DNA from: an uncultured Roseburia sp.
GTDB lineage: Bacteria > Bacillota_A > Clostridia > Lachnospirales > Lachnospiraceae
DNA: 64,000 nt
NCBI GenBank assembly: GCA_900753715.1
Contig: CAAEAE010000065.1
Span: 1-64,000, forward strand
Reading direction: 5' to 3'
The notes below the pieces were generated by a model. The model was given only the letters and a program-made list of their open reading frames with translations. It was not told the DNA's origin and ran no database searches. Positions 7,251 through 15,698 of this stretch are shown here, in pieces. Every line of letters starts with the position of its first letter. Position 1 is the stretch's first letter. Both the position numbers and the translations under genes were made by a program.

Positions 7251-9143
7251 ATGGAAGCACATGAGAAGTCATTTACTTTTATGAATGGACCGATTAGAAT
7301 TGAAATACCGTTCTTCCAGAGAGGTTATGTCTGGAATAAGGATAACTGGAGAGATTTAATAGAAGATTTGCTGGATGAAAAAAGCAGTCATTTTCTGGGT
7401 TCTATTATTCTTAAAGCAATTAAGACTGAGAGTGGAGAAATACCAAGATGGTCATTGATTGACGGACAACAGAGACTTACTACGTTAAGTGTGCTTTTGC
7501 GTGCATGCTATGACAATTTACCATTAAGTACCTATGATGACGAAATACAGGCAGACTTGAAGAAGCAGATGCAGGATATGCTGTTTTATAAAGAGAAGAG
7601 CATCAGTGCGGTCAGAAAGGCTAAAATTCAGCACTCACTTGTTGATTCACCTGCCTTTGGCAAAGTGATTCATGGCGAAATGTCAGATAAACTGGATGGT
7701 ATCGTTTTGGCAGAAGAAGCATCCAAAGAGAAGAAAGCCTCTGATGGTATTCTTCAATGTTATAAATTCTTTTGCAAATATCTGGACAAAGACGAAGAGA
7801 AAACGTCCAGGCTATGGGAACTTTTACAGAATCAAAATGCGAAGATTCTTGTAAAAATTGACTTGGAGGCGGATGAGAATGAACAGGCAATTTTTGATAC
7901 GGTCAATAGTGCAGGAGTAAGGCTTACCTGTGCAGATACGATTAAGAATAGTATTTTCCAGTATGCTATTGATAAAGCTGAGGAAAACAGGAAAAATCAC
8001 GAAGTGGTCGAAGTGAAATTAAAGGATGATACGGTACATATTGAATCAAAGGAAGATGTAATAGGGCTTTATAAAAGTACCTGGGAAAATACGTTTAGCT
8101 GCGATGGGGATACCATTGGATACTGGGCAACATTAAGACCACTTGGCCGAATTACCAGAGATAATCTTGAAATATTACTTCATTGTATTGCCCTGATAGA
8201 AGGAATCTATAATCCGGAAGAACATAAAATATCGGATTTGCCAGATATTTATAAAGAATATACGAAGAATCTTACGACAAAAGAGTTAATGGAATTTATA
8301 ATTGAAATTTGCAGCTACGGAGAAATATACAGAAAATTCTTTTGCTCGTTTGATGCAACGACACTATATTCTTATAAGAAACCGATACAGCGACTGTTCC
8401 ATATTTTAAACGTATGTGATATTTCAACATTTCATGCTTATATTCTTAAGTTGTTAAGCAAATACAGTAATTTGGATGAAGATAAATTGCCGGCAGATAT
8501 TTTAAAAGAATTGCATAATCTTGAGATAATTGCAATCCGGTATGTGATTTGTGGCTCTTCTACCAAGAATTTTAACAAAAATTGTGCGGACCTATTGGCG
8601 GATAAAACAACGACAGCTGACCTGATAAACGACAGACAGGATGAAATTAAAGATGCTATTCTGGCACAGAAAGTAAAGGATATTTCAAATAAACATGCGA
8701 CACTCCTTTTATTCTGGCTTGAGCTAAAACGGCGTTCGGAAGATGAAAAGTGTGCAGAGAAAGAACTTAAGTATTGTTATACATTAGAACATATTATGCC
8801 TCAGAAATGGCAGGAGTTTTGGCCGGTTTATAACCCTGTGGTAAAGGATGAGAATGGGCAGGATATCACGGATGGCGAAACCGCTGAAGAAATGAGAAGT
8901 GCTGCAGTGTATGAAATTGGAAATATGGCATTGTTAGTATCGAGCTTGAATACTTCCATTCGAAATTATGAATTTAAAAGAAAAATGGAAGGGGAAGGCA
9001 GAAAAGCTGGTGTAAAGAAATACGACTATCTGCTTTACACAAAAGATATCACTGCACTCTATGACAAAGGTGATATTTGGGATGAGACGAAGATTCATAA
9101 CAGAACCAGACAGCTGACAGATGAAATCCTGAAAATGTGGTGA
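7251..9143 (+). CDS. DUF262/DUF1524 protein, GmrSD-like putative restriction enzyme
   Basis: This 630-residue protein has the two halves of GmrSD-type enzymes fused in one chain. The N-terminal DUF262 domain shows P-F-F-Q-R-G-Y-V-W (residues 20-28) and I-D-G-Q-Q-R-L-T-T-L (about residue 70), the nucleotide-handling motifs. The C-terminal DUF1524 domain shows L-E-H-I-M-P-Q-K-W (residues 513-521), an HNH-like nuclease motif, followed by I-G-N-M-A-L-L, N-T-S-I-R-N and F-K-R-K. Known members cut DNA carrying modified bases, a type IV restriction activity against phages. AAAGGAG precedes the ATG. It stands alone between two terminators and no partner methylase is nearby. Target specificity cannot be told from sequence. 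Confidence 0.85.
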   Translation: MEAHEKSFTFMNGPIRIEIPFFQRGYVWNKDNWRDLIEDLLDEKSSHFLGSIILKAIKTESGEIPRWSLIDGQQRLTTLSVLLRACYDNLPLSTYDDEIQADLKKQMQDMLFYKEKSISAVRKAKIQHSLVDSPAFGKVIHGEMSDKLDGIVLAEEASKEKKASDGILQCYKFFCKYLDKDEEKTSRLWELLQNQNAKILVKIDLEADENEQAIFDTVNSAGVRLTCADTIKNSIFQYAIDKAEENRKNHEVVEVKLKDDTVHIESKEDVIGLYKSTWENTFSCDGDTIGYWATLRPLGRITRDNLEILLHCIALIEGIYNPEEHKISDLPDIYKEYTKNLTTKELMEFIIEICSYGEIYRKFFCSFDATTLYSYKKPIQRLFHILNVCDISTFHAYILKLLSKYSNLDEDKLPADILKELHNLEIIAIRYVICGSSTKNFNKNCADLLADKTTTADLINDRQDEIKDAILAQKVKDISNKHATLLLFWLELKRRSEDEKCAEKELKYCYTLEHIMPQKWQEFWPVYNPVVKDENGQDITDGETAEEMRSAAVYEIGNMALLVSSLNTSIRNYEFKRKMEGEGRKAGVKKYDYLLYTKDITALYDKGDIWDETKIHNRTRQLTDEILKMW

Positions 9144-9211
9144 TTCTGGCAGGAGTGCTTATAAAAGCCGGATGAAAGTAATTGTACAGAAGAAAGAAAT
9201 GTACATTTTGG

Positions 9212-9252
9212 CCCTGATGTGGTACACTATATGTTGCCGTGTCAGGGTTTTT
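9212..9252 (+). terminator. Rho-independent terminator after the DUF262 gene
   Basis: CCCTGATGTGG pairs with CCGTGTCAGGG (11 pairs including three G-U) around a 14-base loop, followed by TTTTT. Confidence 0.7.
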
Positions 9253-9310
9253 GCCTGGCAAACGTTGTTTGATAAAAGAACAAATACTTTAAGAAGGAGA
9301 ATATAGACAT

Positions 9311-10411
9311 ATGAAATTAGGAATCGTGGGACTTCCGAACGTTGGAAAAAGTACATTGTTTAATTCACTGACCAAGGCAGGTGCAGAATCCGCTAACTAT
9401 CCGTTCTGTACGATTGACCCGAATGTTGGAATTGTAGCAGTACCGGATGAGCGCATTAAGAAGCTCGGAGAACTGTATCACACCAAGAAAGTTACCCCGG
9501 CAGTGATTGAGTTCGTGGATATTGCAGGACTTGTGAAGGGCGCGAGCAAGGGAGAAGGACTTGGAAACCAGTTCCTTGCCAATATTCGTGAAGTAGACGC
9601 AATTGTGCATGTTGTCCGCTGTTTTGAAGATACGAATGTCGTACATGTGGACGGAAGCGTAAATCCGGCAAGGGACATTGAAACCATCAATCTGGAATTA
9701 ATTTTTTCTGATATTGAGATTTTGGAGCGCAGAATTGCTAAGGTTGCAAAACAGGCGCGCATGGATAAGACATTGGCAAAGGAAATGGAGCTTTTGGAGG
9801 CAGTAAAGGCACACCTCGAAGACGGCAAGCTTGCAAAATCATTTGAGGTTCCGGATGATGAGGATGTACAGAACTGGTTTGCATCCTATAATCTTCTGAC
9901 TGCGAAACCGGTTATCTATGCTGCAAATGTGTCTGAGGATGATTTGGCAGATGACGGTGCAGGAAATCCGCACGTGGCGGCCGTTCGTGAAATGGCAGCG
10001 AAGGAGCATAGCGAAGTATTTGTTATCTGTGCACAGATTGAGCAGGAAATCGCAGAGCTTGACGATGACGAAAAACAGATGTTTTTAGAGGACCTTGGCT
10101 TAAAAGAGTCCGGTCTTGACAAGCTTGTTGCAGCAAGCTACAGTCTGCTTGGACTGATTAGTTTCTTAACAGCAGGAGAGGATGAGTGCCGTGCATGGAC
10201 AATTAAGAAGGGCACAAAGGCACCACAGGCAGCCGGAAAGATTCACACTGATTTTGAGCGCGGATTTATCAAGGCAGAGGTTGTCAACTACCAGGATTTG
10301 CTGGACAATGGAAGTCTTGCAGCCGCAAGAGAAAAAGGAATTGTCGGAATGGAAGGCAAAGATTACGTTGTAAAAGACGGAGATGTCATCCTGTTTAGAT
10401 TTAACGTATAA
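9311..10411 (+). CDS. ychF: Redox-regulated ATPase/GTPase YchF
   Basis: This 366-residue Obg-related P-loop protein is of the YchF/OLA1 type. G1 is G-L-P-N-V-G-K-S-T at residue 7, G3 is [10 protein letters not shown] near residue 72, and the C-terminal TGS domain ends in [13 protein letters not shown]. The length is standard. Family members bind ribosomes, hydrolyse ATP rather than GTP and affect stress responses. AAGAAGGAG precedes the ATG. It is followed at once by the ylmC/ymxH-like gene. Confidence 0.97.
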   Translation: MKLGIVGLPNVGKSTLFNSLTKAGAESANYPFCTIDPNVGIVAVPDERIKKLGELYHTKKVTPAVIEFVDIAGLVKGASKGEGLGNQFLANIREVDAIVHVVRCFEDTNVVHVDGSVNPARDIETINLELIFSDIEILERRIAKVAKQARMDKTLAKEMELLEAVKAHLEDGKLAKSFEVPDDEDVQNWFASYNLLTAKPVIYAANVSEDDLADDGAGNPHVAAVREMAAKEHSEVFVICAQIEQEIAELDDDEKQMFLEDLGLKESGLDKLVAASYSLLGLISFLTAGEDECRAWTIKKGTKAPQAAGKIHTDFERGFIKAEVVNYQDLLDNGSLAAAREKGIVGMEGKDYVVKDGDVILFRFNV

Positions 10412-10463
10412 GAATATTTGAATGCAAAGGCGCATATATTTTCCTAAAAACGGTGGAAAGTAT

Positions 10464-10721
10464 ATGCGTTTTTGCGAATTGGAGCAAAAAGAGGTCATCA
10501 ATGTGATAAACTGCAAATGTCTCGGGAATGTGAGAGACCTTGACTTTGATGAAAAAGACGGCTGTATCCGTGCGCTGATTGTGCCGGGGCCTGCAAAATG
10601 GCTTGGATGCATGGGAAGAGAATTTGAACTGTGGATTCCGTGGTGCAAAATCATCAAAATCGGACCGGATATTATTCTGGTGGACATTGACGAGAAGGAA
10701 GTGCGCAAAAAAATCACCTGA
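10464..10721 (+). CDS. YlmC/YmxH family PRC-barrel sporulation protein
   Basis: This 85-residue protein begins M-R-F-C-E-L-E-Q-K-E-V-I-N-V, continues with C-L-G-N-V-R-D-L-D-F-D and ends around D-I-I-L-V-D-I-D, the pattern of the small PRC-barrel proteins YlmC and YmxH of spore formers. Their biochemical role is unknown. ATG at 10464 is preferred over one at 10422 because it sits behind GGTGGAAAG and gives the family's usual N-terminus. It lies 52 bp after ychF and before the nrdR promoter. Confidence 0.85.
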   Translation: MRFCELEQKEVINVINCKCLGNVRDLDFDEKDGCIRALIVPGPAKWLGCMGREFELWIPWCKIIKIGPDIILVDIDEKEVRKKIT

Positions 10722-10736
10722 AAGAATGAAATCCGG

Positions 10737-10765
10737 TTGACAACCACAGAAAGTATAGATATACT
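10737..10765 (+). promoter_or_regulatory. Sigma-A type promoter of nrdR
   Basis: TTGACA (10737-10742) and TATACT (10760-10765) are separated by exactly 17 bp. No obvious NrdR-box pair was recognised around it. Confidence 0.8.
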
Positions 10766-10801
10766 CAAATACAAAGGGAATTGGGGTGTGGAGGTAGGCA
10801 T

Positions 10802-11254
10802 ATGAAGTGTCCGTTTTGCAGCAGTGAGAACACGAGAGTGATTGACTCAAGACCGGCGGATGACAATAATTCCATTCGACGACGCAGACTGTGTGATGAG
10901 TGCGGGAAACGTTTTACTACTTATGAGAAGGTAGAGACCATACCGTTAATTGTCATCAAGAAGGATAATAACAGAGAACAGTACGACCGTTCCAAGATTG
11001 AAGCGGGTGTTCTTCGGGCATGCCATAAAAGACCTATTTCCGTAAATCAGATTAACCAGTTAATTGATGAAGTTGAAACAGAGATTTTTAACCGGGAAGA
11101 AAAGGAAATCCCAAGCTCTGTCATCGGTGAGATTGTGATGGATAAGCTCAAGGATTTAGAAGCGGTTGCTTATGTGAGATTCGCATCTGTTTACCGGGAG
11201 TTTAAAGATGTGAATACCTTCATGAGTGAATTGAAAAAAATGCTTGACAAATAA
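10802..11254 (+). CDS. nrdR: Transcriptional repressor NrdR
   Basis: This 150-residue protein has an N-terminal zinc ribbon (M-K-C-P-F-C and later C-D-E-C-G-K-R-F-T-T-Y-E) and an ATP-cone domain beginning P-L-I-V-I-K-K-D. NrdR senses ATP/dATP and represses ribonucleotide reductase operons. The ATG at 10802 follows GGAGGT and gives the family's invariant start; an in-frame ATG at 10781 would add seven unconserved residues. Its own promoter lies just upstream. No nrd genes are in the window. Confidence 0.95.
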   Translation: MKCPFCSSENTRVIDSRPADDNNSIRRRRLCDECGKRFTTYEKVETIPLIVIKKDNNREQYDRSKIEAGVLRACHKRPISVNQINQLIDEVETEIFNREEKEIPSSVIGEIVMDKLKDLEAVAYVRFASVYREFKDVNTFMSELKKMLDK

Positions 11255-11345
11255 TGCGCGGGATGACTAAAGAATCCGGTGCTTTTTGCCGATATGTGAT
11301 GTGTAGTACAGTAGAGAAAGTGAAATTGCAAGTGGGGCGTATGGT

Positions 11346-11714
11346 ATGAATCTGTCAGGAATCCGAACCAGTTCGGTATTTTATGATTACAACCAAATAA
11401 AGAATGAACAACTCCAGAACCAGCGATTGCAGGGACAGCAGACGACACAGGATTCCGACGAACAGAAGAAGGAAGTTGCGGCTGCAGCACTTAAGTCGGA
11501 TCATGGAGCTGAGAATTTTGCAAAGCGTTATCAGCCGGATGCAACGTATGAACTCAAAGGAACTGACAGTGATATCAGCAGTCTTGACGTTGAGAAGTTT
11601 ATGACAGACCTTAAGAAAGACCAGGTATTGCAGCAGTATCAGTTTTTTGTCGGAGATTCGTTAGAACAATCGGGAATCTGGCAGAACAGAACAGACGAGA
11701 ATTTTTCTTTATAG
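11346..11714 (+). CDS. Small hypothetical protein, Gln-rich
   Basis: I do not recognise this 122-residue protein. It is soluble, with no signal peptide or membrane segment. It has a Gln/Asn-rich stretch (residues 17-36), an acidic-basic middle, and a helical C-terminal part with K-F-M-T-D-L-K-K-D-Q-V-L-Q-Q-Y-Q-F-F-V-G. A weak GGGG ribosome site precedes the ATG, and the gene ends on a clear terminator. Codon use resembles its neighbours, so it is likely a real gene transcribed after nrdR. Confidence 0.65.
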   Translation: MNLSGIRTSSVFYDYNQIKNEQLQNQRLQGQQTTQDSDEQKKEVAAAALKSDHGAENFAKRYQPDATYELKGTDSDISSLDVEKFMTDLKKDQVLQQYQFFVGDSLEQSGIWQNRTDENFSL

Positions 11715-11748
11715 AGAATCATGTGATAGATGCATGGTTCTCTTTTTT
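11713..11748 (+). terminator. Rho-independent terminator
   Basis: AGAGAATCATG pairs with CATGGTTCTCT (one G-U) around a 9-base loop and runs into six T. The stem starts at the stop codon of the hypothetical gene. Confidence 0.85.
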
Positions 11749-11834
11749 ATACCGCAAAAAAGGGTGGATATTTTGGGCAAAGTATAGTAAGCTATGTAAT
11801 AGCAATTCTTGAGAATCGGAAAAGGAACTGTAAT

Positions 11835-12347
11835 ATGTTGGAAAAATTTTATCCGGGAGAATATTTGGATTCTGCCTACGAAATTGATTTTGAGGGACTG
11901 TATCAGCAGGGGTATCGGGGAATTATTTTTGATATTGATAATACTCTGGTGCGGCATGGCGAACCGGCAAATGCGAGAGCGTGCCAGCTGTTTGAACGGC
12001 TGAAGGGGCTTGGCTATCACTGTATGCTTCTCTCGAACAATCAGGAACCGCGTGTGAAAATGTTTAATGATGCAGTGCAGGTTTCTTATATTTATAAGGC
12101 AGGAAAGCCGGGAACCGCAAATTATTTTAAGGCAATGGAGCAGATGGGCACCACAAAAGAAAATACGATATTTGTAGGAGACCAGATTTTTACGGACATT
12201 TATGGAGCCAATCGGGCGGGAATCCGTACGATTCTGGTAAAACCGATTCATCCCAAAGAGGAAATTCAGATTGTGTTAAAACGCTATCTGGAAAAAGTAG
12301 TCTTATTCTTTTACCGGAGAAAAAACGCAAACAGGAGGAAAAAATGA
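11835..12347 (+). CDS. YqeG family HAD-IIIA phosphatase
   Basis: This 170-residue HAD-superfamily protein has motif I I-I-F-D-I-D-N-T-L near residue 36, motif II M-L-L-S-N-N-Q-E near residue 70, the conserved K of A-G-K-P-G near residue 95, and motif III F-V-G-D-Q-I-F-T-D-I-Y-G-A-N. This is the YqeG pattern of Firmicutes; the physiological substrate is not established. The ATG at 11835 follows AAAGGA; an upstream in-frame ATG would run through the previous terminator. The stop overlaps the rpiB start (ATGA), so the two are translationally coupled. Confidence 0.9.
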   Translation: MLEKFYPGEYLDSAYEIDFEGLYQQGYRGIIFDIDNTLVRHGEPANARACQLFERLKGLGYHCMLLSNNQEPRVKMFNDAVQVSYIYKAGKPGTANYFKAMEQMGTTKENTIFVGDQIFTDIYGANRAGIRTILVKPIHPKEEIQIVLKRYLEKVVLFFYRRKNANRRKK

Positions 12348-12793
12348 AGATTGCAATTGGAAACGATCATGCGGCAACCGCAATGAAATTCGAGATTATG
12401 GAGTATTTAAAGGAACTTGGACATGAAGTGGTAAACTTCGGTACAGATGGTACAGAGAGCTGCAACTATCCTGAATTTGGCGAAAAAGTAGGACGTGCAG
12501 TGGCAGCAGGAGAAGTGGACTGTGCAGTGTTAATCTGCGGAACCGGTGTTGGAATTTCCATTGCGGCAAATAAAGTGGCTGGTGTGCGTGCAGCAGTCTG
12601 CTCCGATTGCACAACGGCAAGACTTGTCAAGGAGCACAATAATGCAAATGTCATTGCATTCGGTGCGAGAATTGTCGGAATTGAAGTGGCAAAGGATATT
12701 GTTAAAAGCTATCTTGACGCAGAATTTATGGGCGGAAGACATCAGACACGCATTGATATGATTCACGAGATTGAGAAAAGAAGCGGAATTTAG
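12344..12793 (+). CDS. rpiB: Ribose-5-phosphate isomerase B
   Basis: This 149-residue RpiB/LacAB-family sugar-phosphate isomerase interconverts ribose-5-P and ribulose-5-P in the pentose phosphate pathway. I-G-N-D-H-A-A opens the protein, I-C-G-T-G-V-G-I-S-I-A-A-N-K holds the active-site cysteine (about residue 66), and A-V-C-S-D-C-T-T-A-R-L-V-K-E-H-N-N-A-N follows. AGGAGG lies inside the end of the upstream gene. The length is standard. Confidence 0.95.
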   Translation: MKIAIGNDHAATAMKFEIMEYLKELGHEVVNFGTDGTESCNYPEFGEKVGRAVAAGEVDCAVLICGTGVGISIAANKVAGVRAAVCSDCTTARLVKEHNNANVIAFGARIVGIEVAKDIVKSYLDAEFMGGRHQTRIDMIHEIEKRSGI

Positions 12794-12824
12794 GCTAAAA
12801 AGTGGCGTTTCCGATAAAAAATGC

Positions 12825-12853
12825 TTGAAATGTACAGGTATTTATTATACAAT
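12825..12853 (+). promoter_or_regulatory. Promoter of efp
   Basis: TTGAAA (12825-12830), a 17-bp spacer, then TACAAT (12848-12853), about 50 bp before the efp start. Confidence 0.7.
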
Positions 12854-12905
12854 AGAAAAATCAGAGAGCTTACGGCTCATGCGCAATTTTAAGGAGGAAG
12901 TTTGA

Positions 12906-13463
12906 ATGATTTCAGCAGGCGATTTCAGAAATGGTATTACCATCGAGTTAGAAGGTAATATTTTTCAGATTATTGAATTCCAGCACGTGAAACCAGGAAA
13001 AGGTGCTGCATTTGTAAGAACCAAATTAAAGAACATTAAGAGTGGCGGTGTCGTTGAGAAGACATTCCGTCCTACTGAGAAATTCCCACAGGCACGTATC
13101 GATAGAAAAGATTATCAGTATCTTTACGCAGATGGAGATTTATATTACTTCATGGACGTTGAGACTTATGACCAGATTGCATTATCTAAAGAAGATATCG
13201 GTGATGCATTAAAGTTCGTAAAAGAGAACGAGATGGTAAAAATGTGCTCTCACAATGGAAGCGTATTTGCAGTTGAGCCGCCTCTGTTCGTCGAGTTAAA
13301 GATTACAGAGACTGAGCCAGGCTTTAAGGGTGATACCGCAACAGGTGCTACCAAGCCGGCAGTTGTAGAGACTGGTGCAACCGTATACGTACCGCTGTTC
13401 GTAGAGCAGGATGACGTTATCAAGATTGATACCAGAACAGGTGAATACTTATCACGTGTCTAA
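12906..13463 (+). CDS. efp: Translation elongation factor P
   Basis: This 185-residue three-domain EF-P relieves ribosome stalling at polyproline stretches. The KOW-like N-domain carries the loop V-K-P-G-K-G-A-A-F with the lysine that is modified in some bacteria (about residue 32). The OB domains end in [15 protein letters not shown], the family signature. TAAGGAGG precedes the ATG. It is a single-gene unit with its own promoter and terminator. Confidence 0.97.
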   Translation: MISAGDFRNGITIELEGNIFQIIEFQHVKPGKGAAFVRTKLKNIKSGGVVEKTFRPTEKFPQARIDRKDYQYLYADGDLYYFMDVETYDQIALSKEDIGDALKFVKENEMVKMCSHNGSVFAVEPPLFVELKITETEPGFKGDTATGATKPAVVETGATVYVPLFVEQDDVIKIDTRTGEYLSRV

Positions 13464-13494
13464 AACAGACAAGCGTTTTGATGACACAGATTTT

Positions 13495-13524
13495 AAACCC
13501 CGGAAAGTTATTTTCTGGGGTTTT
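13495..13524 (+). terminator. Rho-independent terminator after efp
   Basis: AAACCCCGGAAA pairs with TTTCTGGGGTTT around a short GTTAT loop and ends in T residues. Confidence 0.85.
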
Positions 13525-13544
13525 ATGCTACAGGGGGGAAGGGT

Positions 13545-15698
13545 ATGAAAAATGGGAAAACGATAGTAACACTTATGTTTGTAATTGTATGCTGTATGAT
13601 TGCGGCGTGTGGGAAAGAGGAAAAGACACCGGAAAATAGCGACAGTTATGTCACATCTTTTTATAGCCCGGATGAGGCAATTCAATCCATTTCCGTGCGG
13701 GAGGGAAAACTGTATTACAGCACTTCTGAGGGAGAGGTTTATCAATTTGAGCCGGGAGAAGATGCAAAACCCGAGAAATTAAATCTCAAAAATTCGGATG
13801 TGACAGGCTTTGACTGGGCAACGTTACAGCCGGATGGAAAAGGAAAACAATATCTGTTTTATGCGATTGGGGAAAAAACGTATCTTGCCGGATATGATGA
13901 AAACGGAGAACTCCTTTTCTGCAACGATATCTCAGAATATATTGCAATTACAGAAGTCTCTGACACCGCAGTTGATGGGGAAGGGCATTTGTTTGCCATC
14001 GTAGGATTTGGACAGGTTGCAGTTTTTGACATGGACGGCAGTTACCGGATGACGGTGGAAGCAACCGGAGGGGAACTGATAGACGGAATCGCTGATGACG
14101 GAAGCGGGACGGTATATGTTTCCTGTCAGACACTTGGAGGCGGTACGGACTCTGCCATCCGGGAACTTTCATTTACAGATGGACTGCAGGAAAAAGCATA
14201 TGACAATTTTGTTGCAGGAACGGAATTTGTGGCATTTGGACAGAAGGGATTTTTGACGCAGGGAATCAACAGCCTTTATTATTATGATAGGGAAAACCGG
14301 ACGCAGGAGCAGCTTTTTGCCTGGATGAATCTTGGAATTGATGCGGCACAGGTACAGCAGTTTGGGGTGCTTGAGGATGGACGCATTGCGGTGTTCTTAA
14401 AGGACAATACAGATGATGCGGTTGGAGAAATTGCAGTACTTCAAAAAGTTTCGGCTTCAGAAGAAACGCAGAAGGAAGTGCTTACCGTCGGAACTTTTTC
14501 TGCCAGCACGAATTTGGAATACGCGGTTTCACGGTTCAACCGGCAAAGTGAAGACTACCGGGTGGAAGTAAGAGAATATTATGACGAGCTTATGGCAGGT
14601 GAGGATGATATTTCGGATGCTTATACGGCGTTAGATCTGGACATTGTTTCCGGTGACTGCCCGGATATTCTGAATCTGCGGTATGAGGATTTGAAAAAAT
14701 ATGCGTCCAAAGGATTGCTTGAGAATCTTGCACCTTATGTGAAAAATTCTGAAATGAACTTTCCGGCAAATGTAACAGAAGCGTACACATTTGGGGAAAA
14801 TCTTGTTGCACTTCCTAATACTGTACAAGTGCATACTTTGGTGGGAAGTACTTCTGAACTTGAGGGGATTACCGGATGGAATTTAGAAGAAATGATGAAG
14901 TTTGCAGAACGTCATCCGGATGAGACGGTGTTTGATATGAGCGCACAGCAGATGCTTTCTCTTTGTCTTACATTTGAAATATCACAGTTTGTGGACTGGG
15001 AAAATCATACCTGTCATTTTACGGATGACGCATTTTATCGTATACTGGCATTTTGCAGTCAATTCCATGGCGATTCCGGGGCGGGAAGCAGCATCTGGAA
15101 CATTGAAGACCACGATGCTCTGGTTTATGAAGTGGATATTAACCAGGCGGAGGATGTGAATCTGTTACAGCAGCTTTTGAAAACAAAAGGAATTACATTT
15201 ATAGGCTTCCCGAATGAGAATGGGGCGAGCGGAAATCTTTTAGATGCGACCGAGGACTCTTATTCGATTGCGTCAAAATCACAGAACAAGGATGCTGCAT
15301 GGGCATTTTTGCAGGAATTGTATGAAAATGTGCCGGCGAAGTCTTTCCGCACGACGTTAGGAAATGGTTTTCCGGCGGAGAAGCAGAGCTTAGAGACTTT
15401 CTTTGCGTATGCAACGGAAACAGATGCTTATGATGAATTTGGAAACAGAAGATTTCCGTTTTCTGTCACAATGTCCAGGGAGGGGCAGAATTATTGCTTT
15501 TATGTGCCACTGCCGGAAGAGATAGAGCAATTGACGGATTTGTTAGAATCTGCCGGAACAGAAAGAAACAGTGATGAGCAGATTTTAAAAATCATTGAGG
15601 AGGAGGCAGCCGTCTGCTTTGACGGGCAGAAGACACCGGAGCAGACAGCGGAACTTATCGAAAGCCGGGTGGCAAATTATCTTGCGGAGCAGGAGTAA
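13545..15698 (+). CDS. Lipoprotein with N-terminal beta-propeller-like and C-terminal extracellular solute-binding domain
   Basis: This 717-residue exported lipoprotein has a hydrophobic signal and the lipobox I-A-A-C-G (cysteine near residue 22). Residues about 40-315 show recurring short strands with D-G and G-x-L-Y-Y motifs, like beta-propeller blades. Residues about 325-700 look like a family 1 solute-binding protein: L-T-V-G-T-F at the start, A-V-S-R-F-N-R-Q, then D-I-V-S-G-D-C-P-D-I, and A-A-W-A-F-L-Q-E-L-Y. GGGGGGAAGGG precedes the ATG. No ABC permease genes adjoin it, so it may be an orphan receptor. Its 3' end overlaps the convergent SpoVB-like gene by 22 bp. Confidence 0.75.
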   Translation: MKNGKTIVTLMFVIVCCMIAACGKEEKTPENSDSYVTSFYSPDEAIQSISVREGKLYYSTSEGEVYQFEPGEDAKPEKLNLKNSDVTGFDWATLQPDGKGKQYLFYAIGEKTYLAGYDENGELLFCNDISEYIAITEVSDTAVDGEGHLFAIVGFGQVAVFDMDGSYRMTVEATGGELIDGIADDGSGTVYVSCQTLGGGTDSAIRELSFTDGLQEKAYDNFVAGTEFVAFGQKGFLTQGINSLYYYDRENRTQEQLFAWMNLGIDAAQVQQFGVLEDGRIAVFLKDNTDDAVGEIAVLQKVSASEETQKEVLTVGTFSASTNLEYAVSRFNRQSEDYRVEVREYYDELMAGEDDISDAYTALDLDIVSGDCPDILNLRYEDLKKYASKGLLENLAPYVKNSEMNFPANVTEAYTFGENLVALPNTVQVHTLVGSTSELEGITGWNLEEMMKFAERHPDETVFDMSAQQMLSLCLTFEISQFVDWENHTCHFTDDAFYRILAFCSQFHGDSGAGSSIWNIEDHDALVYEVDINQAEDVNLLQQLLKTKGITFIGFPNENGASGNLLDATEDSYSIASKSQNKDAAWAFLQELYENVPAKSFRTTLGNGFPAEKQSLETFFAYATETDAYDEFGNRRFPFSVTMSREGQNYCFYVPLPEEIEQLTDLLESAGTERNSDEQILKIIEEEAAVCFDGQKTPEQTAELIESRVANYLAEQE

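Noticed and set aside
10166..10850. Overlapping minus-strand frames of 149-211 codons opposite ychF and ylmC/ymxH
   Set aside because: They lie opposite confidently identified genes and show no protein-family pattern.
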